This document shows positions 43,696 through 53,165 of a stretch of DNA of 64,000 bases, piece after piece. The DNA comes from Aquipseudomonas ullengensis (GTDB taxonomy: Bacteria; Pseudomonadota; Gammaproteobacteria; Pseudomonadales; Pseudomonadaceae). Position numbers and translations under genes: made by a program. The stretch spans positions 620,001-684,000 of the forward strand of contig NZ_JACJUD010000001.1 of the NCBI RefSeq assembly GCF_014174475.1. Reading direction: 5' to 3'. The stretch's first letter is position 1; each line of letters opens with the position of its first letter. The notes beneath the pieces were generated by a model that did no database searches, was not told where the DNA came from, and worked only from the letters and a program-made list of their open reading frames with translations.

Positions 43696-43950
43696 ATGAA
43701 ACCCATCAAGCACCTCTACCTGTATTTTCAGGACGGCCAACGCCTGGCTCTGCGCTTCCCACGGCAGGTCGAAGACCCGGCAGTCGTCGCGCGGGCCTTG
43801 CGCAAACAGCTGGAATCGCCTTTTCTGAGCATCGAGGTAGATGGCGACCTGCTGATGATCCCGCGCGAGAGCATCAAGTACCTGCAGATCTGCCCAATGC
43901 CTGCCGCGCTGCCGGAGCTGACCATCCAGGGCGCGGAAGTGATCGACTAG
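43696..43950 (+). CDS. Small hypothetical protein (84 residues)
   Basis: It has a strong AAGGAG site and starts MKPIKHLYLYFQDGQRLALRF. The sequence alternates hydrophobic and charged residues in a beta-like pattern (LSIEVDGDLLMIPRESIKYLQI). No signal peptide or membrane helix is seen. I do not recognise a named family; it looks like a conserved Pseudomonas protein. The 50-base gap after the DUF3392 gene suggests co-transcription. Confidence 0.7.
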   Translation: MKPIKHLYLYFQDGQRLALRFPRQVEDPAVVARALRKQLESPFLSIEVDGDLLMIPRESIKYLQICPMPAALPELTIQGAEVID

Positions 43951-44006
43951 GTCGCCGTCACCACAACAAGAATGAGCCGTCCTCCCCCTGACCATCCGGA
44001 GGCACC

Positions 44007-44120
44007 ATGAAGCGCATCGCTCCTCTGCTGTTGATCATCGCCAGCCTGTTCAGCCCAGGCGCCCTGGCCGAAAGCGCGACGCACCGCGCCGACAAGGCCA
44101 TGACGCCGACCGCCGACTAG
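44007..44120 (+). CDS. Small secreted peptide ORF (37 residues), possibly interrupted
   Basis: After a strong GGAGG site at about 43998-44002 lies MKRIAPLLLIIASLFSPGALA, a complete signal peptide, followed by only 16 residues (ESATHRADKAMTPTAD) and a TAG stop. The same frame then stays open for 44 more codons to a TGA at 44253-44255. It may be a very short secreted peptide, or an ~82-residue protein cut by a nonsense codon at 44118-44120. It was found by reading the sequence. Confidence 0.5.
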   Translation: MKRIAPLLLIIASLFSPGALAESATHRADKAMTPTAD

Positions 44121-44124
44121 GCCG

Positions 44125-44150
44125 CGACGCAGCATCACCGGGCTGCGTCG
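44125..44150. other. Hairpin just after the small secreted ORF
   Basis: CGACGCAGC (44125-44133) pairs perfectly with GCTGCGTCG (44142-44150), starting 4 bases after the TAG codon. No T-run follows, so it is not a typical terminator; a stem right after a stop could also favour readthrough. The function is unknown. Confidence 0.5.
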
Positions 44151-44283
44151 ACAGACGGCGGCCGGAGCGCTCTGCACTGTGGTGAAAGCTCGAACTACAA
44201 CGGCGGCACTATCGCCAATCCGTCTAACCCGCACGGGGTTTCAGAGGTAGATTGAAACCAGTGGAGTCACACAGGAGAACGGC

Positions 44284-44709
44284 ATGCAGGTATCCAGCTA
44301 CAGCAGCACCCTGCCTCTCTCGACCCAGATCATCAAGAAAGCGGGTCAAGCTGCGGAGTCACCCAGCTCACCGGTTAGTCCGGAGCAAGTGAATACCGCC
44401 GTCGACCGCGCCGCTGATCGAGTCACCGAACAGCAGGAAAGCAAGGAGCTGAGCCAATCCAACCGGCGTAGCGCCGCCACTCAGTTGTACAGCGCCACCA
44501 GCCAGCAGCGGCAAATCGATACGTATCTGGCAGTAGCCAGCGAAGGCGAGATCGACAGCCAGCCGAGCACGGTGGAAACAGCACTGGAACTGCGTGACGA
44601 TGTGCGCCGCAACGAGCTGGCCCAGAACATCGATAGCAACACCAACCGCCCAGAGCGGCCCGACGCAAAACCGGTGCAACCGGAGCCGTACGTTGATACC
44701 CGTGCCTGA
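44284..44709 (+). CDS. Hypothetical protein, 141 residues, polar and probably disordered
   Basis: It starts MQVSSYSSTLPLSTQIIKKA after an AGGAGA site. The protein is rich in Ser, Gln, Glu, Asp and Arg, has no signal peptide or membrane helix, and includes a helical-looking AATQLYSATSQQRQIDTYL stretch. I recognise no family, though similar small polar proteins occur in Pseudomonas. A terminator follows the stop codon. It stands at the junction between two conserved gene blocks. Confidence 0.65.
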   Translation: MQVSSYSSTLPLSTQIIKKAGQAAESPSSPVSPEQVNTAVDRAADRVTEQQESKELSQSNRRSAATQLYSATSQQRQIDTYLAVASEGEIDSQPSTVETALELRDDVRRNELAQNIDSNTNRPERPDAKPVQPEPYVDTRA

Positions 44710-44730
44710 TCTGTACTGACAGCAGCGCAC

Positions 44731-44758
44731 AAAAAAGCCGCCCGAGGGCGGCTTTTTC
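44731..44758. terminator. Bidirectional terminator between the hypothetical gene and pckA
   Basis: AAAAAAGCCGCCC and GGGCGGCTTTTT pair around a GA loop. The A-run and T-run permit use from both sides. Confidence 0.92.
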
Positions 44759-44801
44759 TATGGCGCTACAGCTAGAAGGTGCTCAAGGCCTGAGCGACCT
44801 C

Positions 44802-46343
44802 TTACAGCTGCGGGCCGGCGTTGCGGATGGCGTCGGACACGTCGAACTTCTTGAAGTTCTCGATGAACAGACCAGCCAGGCCTTTGGCGGCTTCGTCGTA
44901 GGCGTTCTGGTCAGCCCAGGTGTTGCGCGGGTTGAGCAGGTTGGTTTCGACGCCCGGAACGGCCTTCGGCACGCTCAGGTTGATGATCGGCAGTTGCTCG
45001 GTTTCGGTACCGATCAGCGCGCCGCTCTGGATCGCTGCAATCACACCACGGGTGGTCGGAATGTTGAAGCGCTTGCCGACGCCGTAGCCGCCACCGGTCC
45101 AGCCGGTGTTGACCAGGTAAACCTTGGAGCCGAAGCCGCGGATACGCTTGATCAGCAGCTCGGCGTATTCGCCAGCCGGACGCGGGAAGAACGGCGCGCC
45201 GAAGCAGGTGGAGAAGGTCGACTTGATGCCGCCGCCGCTGCCCATTTCGGTGGAACCGACCAGCGCGGTGTAGCCGGACAGGAAGTGGTAGGCCGCCTGC
45301 TCTTCGCTGAGGATCGACACCGGCGGCAGTACGCCAGTCAGGTCGCAGGTCAGGAAGATCACAGCGTTCGGCTCGCCACCGAGGTTCTTCTCGGAGCGCT
45401 TCTCGATCAGCTCCAGCGGGTAGGCCGCACGGCTGTTCTGGGTCAGGCTGTCGTCGGCGTAGTCCGGTACACGGTTCTCGTCGAGAACCACGTTCTCCAG
45501 TACGGCGCCGAACTGGATGGCTTTCCAGATCACCGGCTCGTTCTTCTCGGACAGGTCGATGCACTTGGCATAGCAACCGCCTTCGATGTTGAACACCACG
45601 CCCACACCCCAGCCGTGCTCGTCGTCGCCGATCAGGTAACGGCTTTCGTCAGCCGACAGGGTGGTCTTGCCGGTGCCGGACAGACCAAAGAACAGGGTCA
45701 CGTCGCCTTCTTCACCGATGTTGGCGGCGCAGTGCATCGGCAGCACGTCGGCATCCGGCAGCAGGAAGTTCTGCACGGAGAACATGGCTTTCTTCATTTC
45801 ACCGGCGTAACGCATGCCGGCGATCAGGACTTTCTTGGCGGCGAAGTTGAGGATCACGCAGCCATCGGAGTTGGTGCCGTCACGCTCAGGCACGCACTCG
45901 AAGTTGGCAACGTTGAGGATCTGCCACTCGTCCCGGGCGCCCGGGTTGTAGGTTTCCGGGTTGATGAACAGGCAACGACCGAACAGGTTCTGCCAGGCAG
46001 TCTGGGTGGTCATCTTGACCGGCAGGTAATGCGCGTCGGCGGAACCTACGTGCACATAGGAAACGAAGTGTTCCTGGGCATTGTTGAAGGCTTCAACGCG
46101 ATCCCACAGGGCATCGAACTTGTCGGCCGGGAACGGACGGTTGATTGCGCCCCAGGCGATTTTCGCCTCGGTGCTCGGCTCTTGCACGATGAAACGGTCG
46201 GCCGGGGAACGGCCGGTGCGGTGACCGGTACGGACGACCAGAGAGCCGTTGGCGGCCAGTTCGCCTTCACCCCGACGAATGGCCTCTTCGACCAGTTGGG
46301 CAGCGCTGATATCGGTGTACACGGCGTTATTGGCTTGCGTCAT
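44802..46343 (-). CDS. pckA: Phosphoenolpyruvate carboxykinase (ATP)
   Basis: The 513-residue enzyme converts oxaloacetate and ATP to phosphoenolpyruvate and CO2, the entry to gluconeogenesis. The ATP-type signature is clear: [22 protein letters not shown], the [12 protein letters not shown] block and [10 protein letters not shown]. The start at 46343 ([21 protein letters not shown]) follows an AGGATC-like site. An in-frame extension of 21 codons is unlikely. It is a single gene with a terminator on its 3' side. Confidence 0.96.
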   Translation of the reverse strand: MTQANNAVYTDISAAQLVEEAIRRGEGELAANGSLVVRTGHRTGRSPADRFIVQEPSTEAKIAWGAINRPFPADKFDALWDRVEAFNNAQEHFVSYVHVGSADAHYLPVKMTTQTAWQNLFGRCLFINPETYNPGARDEWQILNVANFECVPERDGTNSDGCVILNFAAKKVLIAGMRYAGEMKKAMFSVQNFLLPDADVLPMHCAANIGEEGDVTLFFGLSGTGKTTLSADESRYLIGDDEHGWGVGVVFNIEGGCYAKCIDLSEKNEPVIWKAIQFGAVLENVVLDENRVPDYADDSLTQNSRAAYPLELIEKRSEKNLGGEPNAVIFLTCDLTGVLPPVSILSEEQAAYHFLSGYTALVGSTEMGSGGGIKSTFSTCFGAPFFPRPAGEYAELLIKRIRGFGSKVYLVNTGWTGGGYGVGKRFNIPTTRGVIAAIQSGALIGTETEQLPIINLSVPKAVPGVETNLLNPRNTWADQNAYDEAAKGLAGLFIENFKKFDVSDAIRNAGPQL

Positions 46344-46500
46344 GAGGATCCCCGTCGGCCACTGGCCGAGTCTTCCGAACATTCTGTAGTGGGCTCGATA
46401 CGTCACTACAGCGATAAAAAAGTCGCGGGAGTATGCCAGAAAAGCACGCTCCTTGGCAGCCTCTGATCCGTAAACGCGGTCGATAGACGCACGCTATTGG

Positions 46501-47388
46501 TCAGTGGCGGGTTGCCGAGGGGTCCTGACTGCCGCCACCGGCGAACAGTTGGGTCACATCGGCGGCATCGAAGGCATAGCGTTCGTTGCAGAACTGGCAG
46601 TCGATCACCACCTGGCCATCGTGCTCGGCCAGCAGCGCCATCGCGTCGGGCTCGCCGAGGCTGATCAGCGCCCGCGACGAGCGCTCACGCGAGCAGCTGC
46701 AGCGGAAACACAACGCCTGCGGCTCGAACAGGCGCACGGTGTCCTCGTGGTAGAGGCGATGCAGCACGGTCTCGTTGTCCAGGCCCAGCAGCTCCTCGGC
46801 GGTCAGCGTGTTGGCCAGGGTCAGCACGTGCTGCCAGCTGGCTTCGCGCTCGTCCGCGTCGGGCAGGCGATCCACCGGCAGTTGTTGCAGCAGCAGGCCA
46901 CGGGCGCGCTGACCATCGGCGTGCAGCCAGAAGCGCGTGGACAGTTGCTCGGAGGTGGCAAAGTAGTTGGACAGGCAATCGGCCAGGGTCTCACCATCGA
47001 GATCGACGATCCCCTGGTAGCGCTGACCCTGCTTCGGGTCGACGGTCAGGGCCAGCACGCCATCGGGCATCAGCTCGCGCAGGCCGGCATCGGCGCCGAT
47101 CTGCTCGGCATGGTAGTGGGCGATGCCACGCACTTCACGCTCGCTGGAGCATTCGATCATCAGCAGCGGCACCGCGCCGGACGAGCGCACCTGCAGAATC
47201 AGCAGGCCGTCGAACTTCAGGGTGCCGACCAGCAGGGCCGCGGCAGCCAGCATCTCGCCCAGCAACTGGGCGACCGGCTGCGGGTAGGAATGCTTGGCCA
47301 GTACGTGCTGGTAGCTCTGGCCGAGGCTGACCAGTTCGCCGCGCACATCGGAGTCGTCGAACAGGAAACGTTGAGTGAAGTCGGACAT
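46501..47388 (-). CDS. hslO: Redox-regulated chaperone Hsp33
   Basis: The 295-residue protein starts [22 protein letters not shown] and keeps the zinc-binding cysteines near the end ([11 protein letters not shown], and [10 protein letters not shown] about 30 residues later). Under oxidation the zinc is lost, disulfides form, and the protein becomes an ATP-independent holdase. It lies 96 bases after hslR on the same strand, a common pairing. The start at 47388 is preferred to a 20-codon extension. Confidence 0.94.
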   Translation of the reverse strand: MSDFTQRFLFDDSDVRGELVSLGQSYQHVLAKHSYPQPVAQLLGEMLAAAALLVGTLKFDGLLILQVRSSGAVPLLMIECSSEREVRGIAHYHAEQIGADAGLRELMPDGVLALTVDPKQGQRYQGIVDLDGETLADCLSNYFATSEQLSTRFWLHADGQRARGLLLQQLPVDRLPDADEREASWQHVLTLANTLTAEELLGLDNETVLHRLYHEDTVRLFEPQALCFRCSCSRERSSRALISLGEPDAMALLAEHDGQVVIDCQFCNERYAFDAADVTQLFAGGGSQDPSATRH

Positions 47389-47484
47389 GCCCGGACTCTG
47401 CGTGGTTTCAGGGCCGGCGATTTTAGGCGCAAAGCCCGGCGCGACCAAGGGCCGGTTGTCTATCGATGGTTTTGCAGCGCTCTA

Positions 47485-47883
47485 TCAGTCCTGCCCGCCA
47501 CGAAAACTCTGCAGCTGCCGGCGCTGTTTCTTGCTCGGCCGACCGTCCGTTTGCAGGCCGATGGCACCGGCCTTGCGCAGCTCTGTGGCGGCTTCGCGGC
47601 GGCTCAGGCTGTCGGCGGTCTCCTCGTACAGCAGTTGCGCCTCGGGCGCGCCGCGGCGCACCACGGACAGCGCACGCACCACCACCGTGCGCTCCTCGAA
47701 GCCGGTGCGGATGACAAACTCGTCACCCAGCCGGGGCTCCTTCGAGGGTTTGCAGCGCTCGCCACGGCAGTGCACCTTGCCGCCTTCGATCGCCTCCTTG
47801 GCCAGGGCACGGGTCTTGTAGAAGCGCGCCGCCCACAGCCATTTGTCCAGGCGGACCTTGTCGTCGTCTTTGTCGCTCATCAC
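47485..47883 (-). CDS. hslR: Ribosome-associated heat shock protein Hsp15
   Basis: The 132-residue protein has an S4 RNA-binding domain at the start (VRLDKWLWAARFYKTRALAKEAIEGGKVHCRGERCKPS) and a basic Lys/Arg/Gln tail (SKKQRRQLQSFRGGQD). Hsp15 binds 50S subunits that carry blocked nascent chains and aids their recycling. It is upstream of hslO in the same direction and divergent from rimB. Start residues MM leave one codon of ambiguity. Confidence 0.93.
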   Translation of the reverse strand: MMSDKDDDKVRLDKWLWAARFYKTRALAKEAIEGGKVHCRGERCKPSKEPRLGDEFVIRTGFEERTVVVRALSVVRRGAPEAQLLYEETADSLSRREAATELRKAGAIGLQTDGRPSKKQRRQLQSFRGGQD

Positions 47884-47978
47884 TCACTCGGAAAAGTCTG
47901 TCGCAGGTCTGAATCTTGCCTGATGCAGTTGTCATATGGGACATCTAGAATGCCTGCACTGCCTGCGGAAAGCCTGTA

Positions 47979-48446
47979 TTGAAGACGTTCGATCAACTCT
48001 CGGTCATCGGCCTGCGTGAATGGATCAACCTGCCTGACCTGGGCATGGTCGGCCTGCGCGCGAAGATCGATACCGGTGCCAGCACCTCGACCCTGCACGC
48101 CAGCGACATCCAGCCCTTCGAGCGCGACGGGGTGGGCTGGGTGCGCTTCACCGCGCACTTCGGCACGGTGGTGCAGCGCCGCCATCGCTGCGAAGCGCCG
48201 CTGGTCACGGTGAAAACCATCAAGAGCTCCAACGGCCACACGCAGAGTCGCTACGTGATCCGCACCCTGCTCATGCTGGGTGATCGACAATGGCCGGTGG
48301 AATTCACCCTGGCCTGCCGCAAGACCATGCGCTACCGCGTGCTGCTCGGCTCCAAGGCGCTGGTCACCGGGCAACTGGTGGTCAACCCGGCGCTGACCTA
48401 CGTGCAAGACAAACCGCAATTACCCTCTGCTTCCGGTGCCCAATGA
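47979..48446 (+). CDS. rimB: RimB-like retropepsin-type protease
   Basis: The 155-residue protein has the aspartic-protease-like motif [17 protein letters not shown] near the start and matches the family often called ATP-dependent zinc protease (COG4067). In P. fluorescens RimB cleaves the glutamate tails that RimK adds to ribosomal protein S6. Translation seems to start at TTG (47979) after GCGGAAAG, as no in-frame ATG is available. The end overlaps the rimK ATG at 48443, so they are coupled. No rimA-like short EAL gene is beside it. Confidence 0.85.
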   Translation: MKTFDQLSVIGLREWINLPDLGMVGLRAKIDTGASTSTLHASDIQPFERDGVGWVRFTAHFGTVVQRRHRCEAPLVTVKTIKSSNGHTQSRYVIRTLLMLGDRQWPVEFTLACRKTMRYRVLLGSKALVTGQLVVNPALTYVQDKPQLPSASGAQ

Positions 48447-49348
48447 AGATCGCCATCCTGTCGCGCAACCCACGCCTGTACTCCACGCGCCGCCTGGTGG
48501 AAGCCGGCGAGGCGCGCGGCCATGAAGTCATCGTGATCGACACCCTGCGCGCCTACATGAACATCGCCAGCCACAAGCCGCAGATCCACTACCGCGGCCG
48601 CCCGCTGGAAGGTTTCGATGCGGTGATCCCGCGGATCGGTGCCTCGGTGACCTTTTATGGCTGCGCGGTGCTGCGCCAGTTCGAGATGATGGGCGTGTTC
48701 CCGCTCAACGAGTCGGTGGCGATCAGCCGCTCGCGCGACAAGCTGCGCTCGCTGCAACTGCTGTCGCGACGCGGCATCGGCCTGCCGGTGACCGGCTTCG
48801 CCCACTCGCCGGACGACATTCCCGACCTGATCCAGATGGTCAACGGCGCACCGCTGGTGATCAAGGTGCTGGAAGGTACCCAGGGCATCGGCGTGGTGTT
48901 GTGTGAAACCGAGAAGGCTGCGGAATCGGTGATCGAGGCGTTCATGGGTCTCAAGCAGAACATCATGGTGCAGGAGTACATCAAGGAAGCCGGCGGCGCC
49001 GACATCCGCTGCTTCGTGGTCGGCGACAAGGTGATCGCGGCGATGAAGCGCCAGGCCAAGCCCGGTGAATTTCGCTCCAACCTGCACCGTGGCGGCAGCG
49101 CCAGCCTGATCAAGATCACCCCAGAAGAACGCATGACCGCGATCCGCGCCGCCAAGGTCATGGGCCTGTCGGTGGCCGGCGTCGATATCCTGCGCTCCAA
49201 CCACGGCCCGCTGGTGATGGAAGTGAACTCCTCGCCCGGCCTGGAAGGTATCGAGACCACCACCGGCAAGGACGTGGCCGCGATCATCATCGAGTACCTG
49301 GAAAAGAACGCCGAACCCGGCCAGACCCGCACCAAGGGCCGGGGCTAA
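48443..49348 (+). CDS. rimK: Ribosomal protein S6 glutamate ligase RimK
   Basis: The 301-residue ATP-grasp enzyme adds glutamate residues to the C-terminus of ribosomal protein S6. It starts [22 protein letters not shown] and carries the ATP-grasp stretches [34 protein letters not shown] and [14 protein letters not shown]. RimK activity alters the proteome and surface colonisation in Pseudomonas and responds to cyclic-di-GMP. It overlaps rimB by 4 bases and converges on a GGDEF-EAL gene 46 bases away. Confidence 0.95.
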   Translation: MKIAILSRNPRLYSTRRLVEAGEARGHEVIVIDTLRAYMNIASHKPQIHYRGRPLEGFDAVIPRIGASVTFYGCAVLRQFEMMGVFPLNESVAISRSRDKLRSLQLLSRRGIGLPVTGFAHSPDDIPDLIQMVNGAPLVIKVLEGTQGIGVVLCETEKAAESVIEAFMGLKQNIMVQEYIKEAGGADIRCFVVGDKVIAAMKRQAKPGEFRSNLHRGGSASLIKITPEERMTAIRAAKVMGLSVAGVDILRSNHGPLVMEVNSSPGLEGIETTTGKDVAAIIIEYLEKNAEPGQTRTKGRG

Positions 49349-49357
49349 GCCAACCCG

Positions 49358-49398
49358 CACCCGCGCGTATCAATAACGCGGGCTGTACCCCGCCCTAC
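49358..49398. repeat. Palindromic intergenic repeat unit between rimK and the GGDEF-EAL gene
   Basis: CCGCGCG...CGCGGG is followed by a CCCCGCCCTAC unit, the same type as the GTAGGGCGGGT elements at 4972-5023 read in reverse. It fills the short convergent gap and runs into the end of the reverse-strand gene. No T-run follows. Confidence 0.6.
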
Positions 49399-52300
49399 AA
49401 CGCGCCGTTGCGGGCCTGCATCCAGGTGAGGAAGTCGCTCTCCCTCAACGGCTGGCTGAAATGGTAGCCCTGCCCCAGGGCACAACCATGACGGCGTAGC
49501 CAGTCGAGCTGGGCATCGCTCTCGATGCCTTCGGCCACACACTCCAGATCCAGATTGCGTGCAATCACCAGGATCGTCTCGACCAGCATCTGCCCGCTGG
49601 CTTCGCCTTCCAGGTCATTGATGAAGCTGCGGTCGATCTTCAATCGATCCAGCGGCAGGCGCTTGAGGTAGGTCAGCGAGGAGTAGCCGGTACCGAAATC
49701 GTCGATGGCGAAGCGGATGCCCAGATGCTTGAGCGCCTGCATGGCGTCGATGCACTGCTCGACATCCTCCAGCAGCACGCCCTCGGTGATCTCCAGTTCC
49801 AGTGCACGGGCCGGCAAGCCATGACGCTCCAGGCAGGCACGCACCCGCTCGGCGCAGCCTGGCTGACGCAACTCGCGTGGGCTGAGGTTGACTGCCAGCA
49901 CCAGGTCCGGCCATTGCCCCTGCCAGCGGGCCAGGCTGGCGCAGGCCTGTTCCAGCACCCAGTGACCGAGTTCCTGGATCAACCCGGTTTCCTCGGCCAG
50001 GGCGATGAACTGCCCCGGCGGAATATCGCCGCGCTCCGGGTGGCGCCAGCGCAGCAGCACTTCGGCGCCGGCCACGCGGTTGTCGGCCAGCGCCAGTTGC
50101 GGCTGGAACACCAGGTACAGCTGGTTGCGCGCCATGGCCTGGCGCAGCTCGCTCTGCAACTGCAAGCGCTGGTCGATCACCGCCTGCATTTCCGGGGCGA
50201 AGAAATGCAGGGCGTTACGCCCCGCCTGCTTGGCCTGGTACATGGCCGTGTCGGACTGTTTCAGCACATCGGCGGCGCCCTGCCCCGGCAGCGGGTGCAG
50301 GGTGATGCCGATGCTGGCAGTGACGGCCAACTCATGGCCCTCCACCCGGTAGCTGCCCTGCAGGCTGCCGAGCAGCTTGTCGCCCACCTCGGCGGCGTGT
50401 TCGGCGGCCAGCTCGGGGGTTTCGCCGAGGGCTTCGAGCAGCACCACGAACTCGTCACCGCCAAGCCGCGCCAGGGTGTCCTCGGCGCGCAGGCAGCGGC
50501 CCAGGCGCGCGGTCACTTCGCGCAGCAAGGCATCGCCGACCGGATGACCGAGGCTGTCGTTGACCGTCTTGAAATGGTCCAGGTCAATAAACAGCAAGGC
50601 GCCAAAGCTGCCGTCGCGCAGTTCGCGGGTCATCGCATGCTGCAGGCGGTCCTGCAGCAGGCGGCGATTGGGCAGGCCGGTCAGCTCATCGCTATAGGCC
50701 AGCCGCTCGATCTCGCGCTGGTAGCGCTGACGCTCGGAAATATCGGTGATGCTGGCGCGCACCAGCAGCGGCTTGCCCGGCATGCGCACCAGGCGTACCT
50801 CGCACGGCAACATGCGCCCGACACTGTCGCGGTGCAGCCACTCGAACACCGGCGTGCCGCCGCCGATGGCGGCTTCCAGATTCTTCAGCGCAGCAGCCTC
50901 GGAGTCCTCGCCATTGGCTTGGCGTGGCGGCGTCAGGTCGATCGGGCGCTTGCCCATCAGCTCGGCGCGCCCGAGGCGGAACAGCCGCTCGGCATTTTCG
51001 TTGGCATCGACGATGCCGGTCTTCGGGCTGAACAGCAGGATCGCCTCCGGCGCGTGCTGCACCAGGGTGCGGTAGCGCGCCTCGGCGTCGTGGCGCGCGG
51101 TGATGTCTTCGATCAGCGCCAGGCAGGCTTCCAGCTTGCCCTTCTGGCCACGCACTGCGCGCAGGCTGAGGCGGCTGTAGACCACGCTGCCGTCGCGGCG
51201 CAGGAAGCGCTTTTCCAGTTCGAAATCATCCCGTTCGTTGTTGCCGAGGGCCTCGAACAGCTGGTCCTCGCGCTCGATATCGGCGGTGTGGGTGATCTCC
51301 AGCCACTGGCTGTTGAGCAGTTCCTCGCGGCTGCGCCCGAGGATATCGCAGAGCTTGTGGTTGACCTCCAGCCACTGGCGCTGCGGGCCGATCATCGCCA
51401 TGCCGATCAACGGCGCCTCGAAGAACAGACGCAGCCATTCGTCGCGCTCGCGCAGTTGCTGTTCGGCGCGCCGGCGTGCGCTGATGTCCTGGATCGCGCC
51501 GTAGATACGCAACGTGTGCTCACCGTCGCGCTCGGGGAAGCCTTTCAGGCGCACCCAGCGCGCGGTGCCCTTGGCGCCGATCAGGCGCACTTCAAGGTCG
51601 TAGGGTTTGCCCGTCTGCAGGATCGCCTCAAGGGCTTGCTGCATCAGTTTCTGGCTTTCCGCGTCGTAGCGATCCAGCGAGGCCTGCATGTCCGGCGCGC
51701 CGCCGGCGGGGTCCATCTCGTTGAGGCGAAAGCAGCCGTCGGTCCAGTACATGCTCTGGTCCGCCAGGTTCAGCACCCAGCCGCCGATATTGGCCACTTC
51801 TTCGGTCTGCGACAGCAGGTGGGCCTGACGCAACAGCTCCTCGCGGCTTGCGGCCAGCTCCTGGGCCTGGCGCTCGCGCTCAGTCACGTCATTGTTCAGG
51901 GCGACGATATGGCTGACCTGGCCCTGTTCATCCAGCAGCGGCGCCACGGTCACTTCGTTCCAGAACAGCCGGCCATCCTTGCGGTAATTGCGCAGCACCT
52001 CCTGGTGCGGCATGCCGCGCTGGATGGCCTGGCGGATGCGCAGCAAGCCGCCCTGCTCGTCGTTCTTGCCGACCAGGGTGCGGCTGTCGCTGCCGATAAT
52101 TTCCTCGCGGGCATAGCCGCTGATGCGCTCCAGCGCCGGGTTGCAATAGATGAAGGGCACGCCCGACTGGCGCACATCGGAGATCGACACCCCCAGCGGG
52201 CACGCCTGCAGCGCCAGGTTGGCCAGGGCCAGCTCGCGCTGCATCAGCGCACTGCGCTTGAGGGTGCGGCGCAGATCGCTGAGCGCACGACCGACCAGCA

Positions 52301-53165
52301 GGGTCGCGACCATCAGCACCAGCACACTGAGGTACAGCTCGCCGCGCTGCGGGTTGAGCCATTCGCCGCCGCTGCGCACCTGGCCCAGCTGCGGCAACAG
52401 GGTGACCAGAGCGGTCAGGCCGAGCCCGCAAAGCGCCCCGGGAAAGCCCCAGAACAAGCCCAGGCTGAGCATCGACAAGCCGATCAACGGCAAAGTCAGC
52501 GCCAGGGGCAGCAACCCCAACAGCCAGGGCAGACCGACCAGCAGCAACAGCAGCAAGGGCCAGGGCGGCAGATGGCGCCAGGCCGCCGAGGGCCCTTCTT
52601 CCTCACCCAGCGCAGGCAGCACCCAGCCTCGCCGCCGCAAGATCGGCGTCAGCGCCGCCAGCAGCAGGATGCTGATCACCAGGCTGCTCAGGCCGTACGC
52701 CAGGCACAGGCCCAAGCTGACCCGCAGCCAGTCCACCGCCAGGGTGCCACTGGCAAACACCTGCACGCCTTGCATGGCCAGCGCCATCAAGGCCGTAGGC
52801 AATAGCACGCCGAAGAGAAAGAAACGCAGCAGATGCGGCAGGCTGCACAGGGTCGCCTCGACCCGGTAATGCCGCAACAGCGCCCAGGCCAGCGCCAGGC
52901 CGAGGGTTTCCGGCACGCCATGCAGGGCCGCCAGCGGCCAGGGAACATCCCAGAGCAGGGCACCGAACAGCGCATTCAGGTAAACCGCCGGCAGCACCCG
53001 CGGGCCCCACCAGAGCACGCAGGCCAGGCCGAGGGCGAACGGCACGTAGCCGAGCGCCACCCCGCCAACGGTGCCCAGGGCGAGGGTCAGCCAGGTTCCC
53101 AGATGCAGCAGTGGCAATGGCAGCCACCAGCTCCAGAGAGGCAGTCGGTCGAATACGGCAGGCAT
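49395..53165 (-). CDS. MASE1-like / PAS / GGDEF / EAL cyclic-di-GMP signalling protein
   Basis: The 1256-residue protein has a membrane N-terminus with about eight helices resembling MASE1 (to ~300). About four PAS/PAC units follow (~315-440, 445-570, 575-700, 705-820), then a GGDEF domain and an EAL domain to the end. GGDEF is intact (902-906) and an RAED inhibitory site lies five residues before it, so it should be an active, product-inhibited diguanylate cyclase. The EAL signature reads EVL (Glu1035), and the later NLSPRELR, DDFGTGYSSL and LKIDRSF motifs are complete, so phosphodiesterase activity is likely. It could act either way according to its PAS signals. Convergent with rimK. Confidence 0.92.
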   Translation of the reverse strand: MPAVFDRLPLWSWWLPLPLLHLGTWLTLALGTVGGVALGYVPFALGLACVLWWGPRVLPAVYLNALFGALLWDVPWPLAALHGVPETLGLALAWALLRHYRVEATLCSLPHLLRFFLFGVLLPTALMALAMQGVQVFASGTLAVDWLRVSLGLCLAYGLSSLVISILLLAALTPILRRRGWVLPALGEEEGPSAAWRHLPPWPLLLLLLVGLPWLLGLLPLALTLPLIGLSMLSLGLFWGFPGALCGLGLTALVTLLPQLGQVRSGGEWLNPQRGELYLSVLVLMVATLLVGRALSDLRRTLKRSALMQRELALANLALQACPLGVSISDVRQSGVPFIYCNPALERISGYAREEIIGSDSRTLVGKNDEQGGLLRIRQAIQRGMPHQEVLRNYRKDGRLFWNEVTVAPLLDEQGQVSHIVALNNDVTERERQAQELAASREELLRQAHLLSQTEEVANIGGWVLNLADQSMYWTDGCFRLNEMDPAGGAPDMQASLDRYDAESQKLMQQALEAILQTGKPYDLEVRLIGAKGTARWVRLKGFPERDGEHTLRIYGAIQDISARRRAEQQLRERDEWLRLFFEAPLIGMAMIGPQRQWLEVNHKLCDILGRSREELLNSQWLEITHTADIEREDQLFEALGNNERDDFELEKRFLRRDGSVVYSRLSLRAVRGQKGKLEACLALIEDITARHDAEARYRTLVQHAPEAILLFSPKTGIVDANENAERLFRLGRAELMGKRPIDLTPPRQANGEDSEAAALKNLEAAIGGGTPVFEWLHRDSVGRMLPCEVRLVRMPGKPLLVRASITDISERQRYQREIERLAYSDELTGLPNRRLLQDRLQHAMTRELRDGSFGALLFIDLDHFKTVNDSLGHPVGDALLREVTARLGRCLRAEDTLARLGGDEFVVLLEALGETPELAAEHAAEVGDKLLGSLQGSYRVEGHELAVTASIGITLHPLPGQGAADVLKQSDTAMYQAKQAGRNALHFFAPEMQAVIDQRLQLQSELRQAMARNQLYLVFQPQLALADNRVAGAEVLLRWRHPERGDIPPGQFIALAEETGLIQELGHWVLEQACASLARWQGQWPDLVLAVNLSPRELRQPGCAERVRACLERHGLPARALELEITEGVLLEDVEQCIDAMQALKHLGIRFAIDDFGTGYSSLTYLKRLPLDRLKIDRSFINDLEGEASGQMLVETILVIARNLDLECVAEGIESDAQLDWLRRHGCALGQGYHFSQPLRESDFLTWMQARNGAL

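Noticed and set aside
49725..52805. A 1026-codon forward frame opposite the GGDEF-EAL gene
   Set aside because: The reverse-strand gene has complete PAS, GGDEF and EAL motifs; the forward frame is a composition shadow without any motif.
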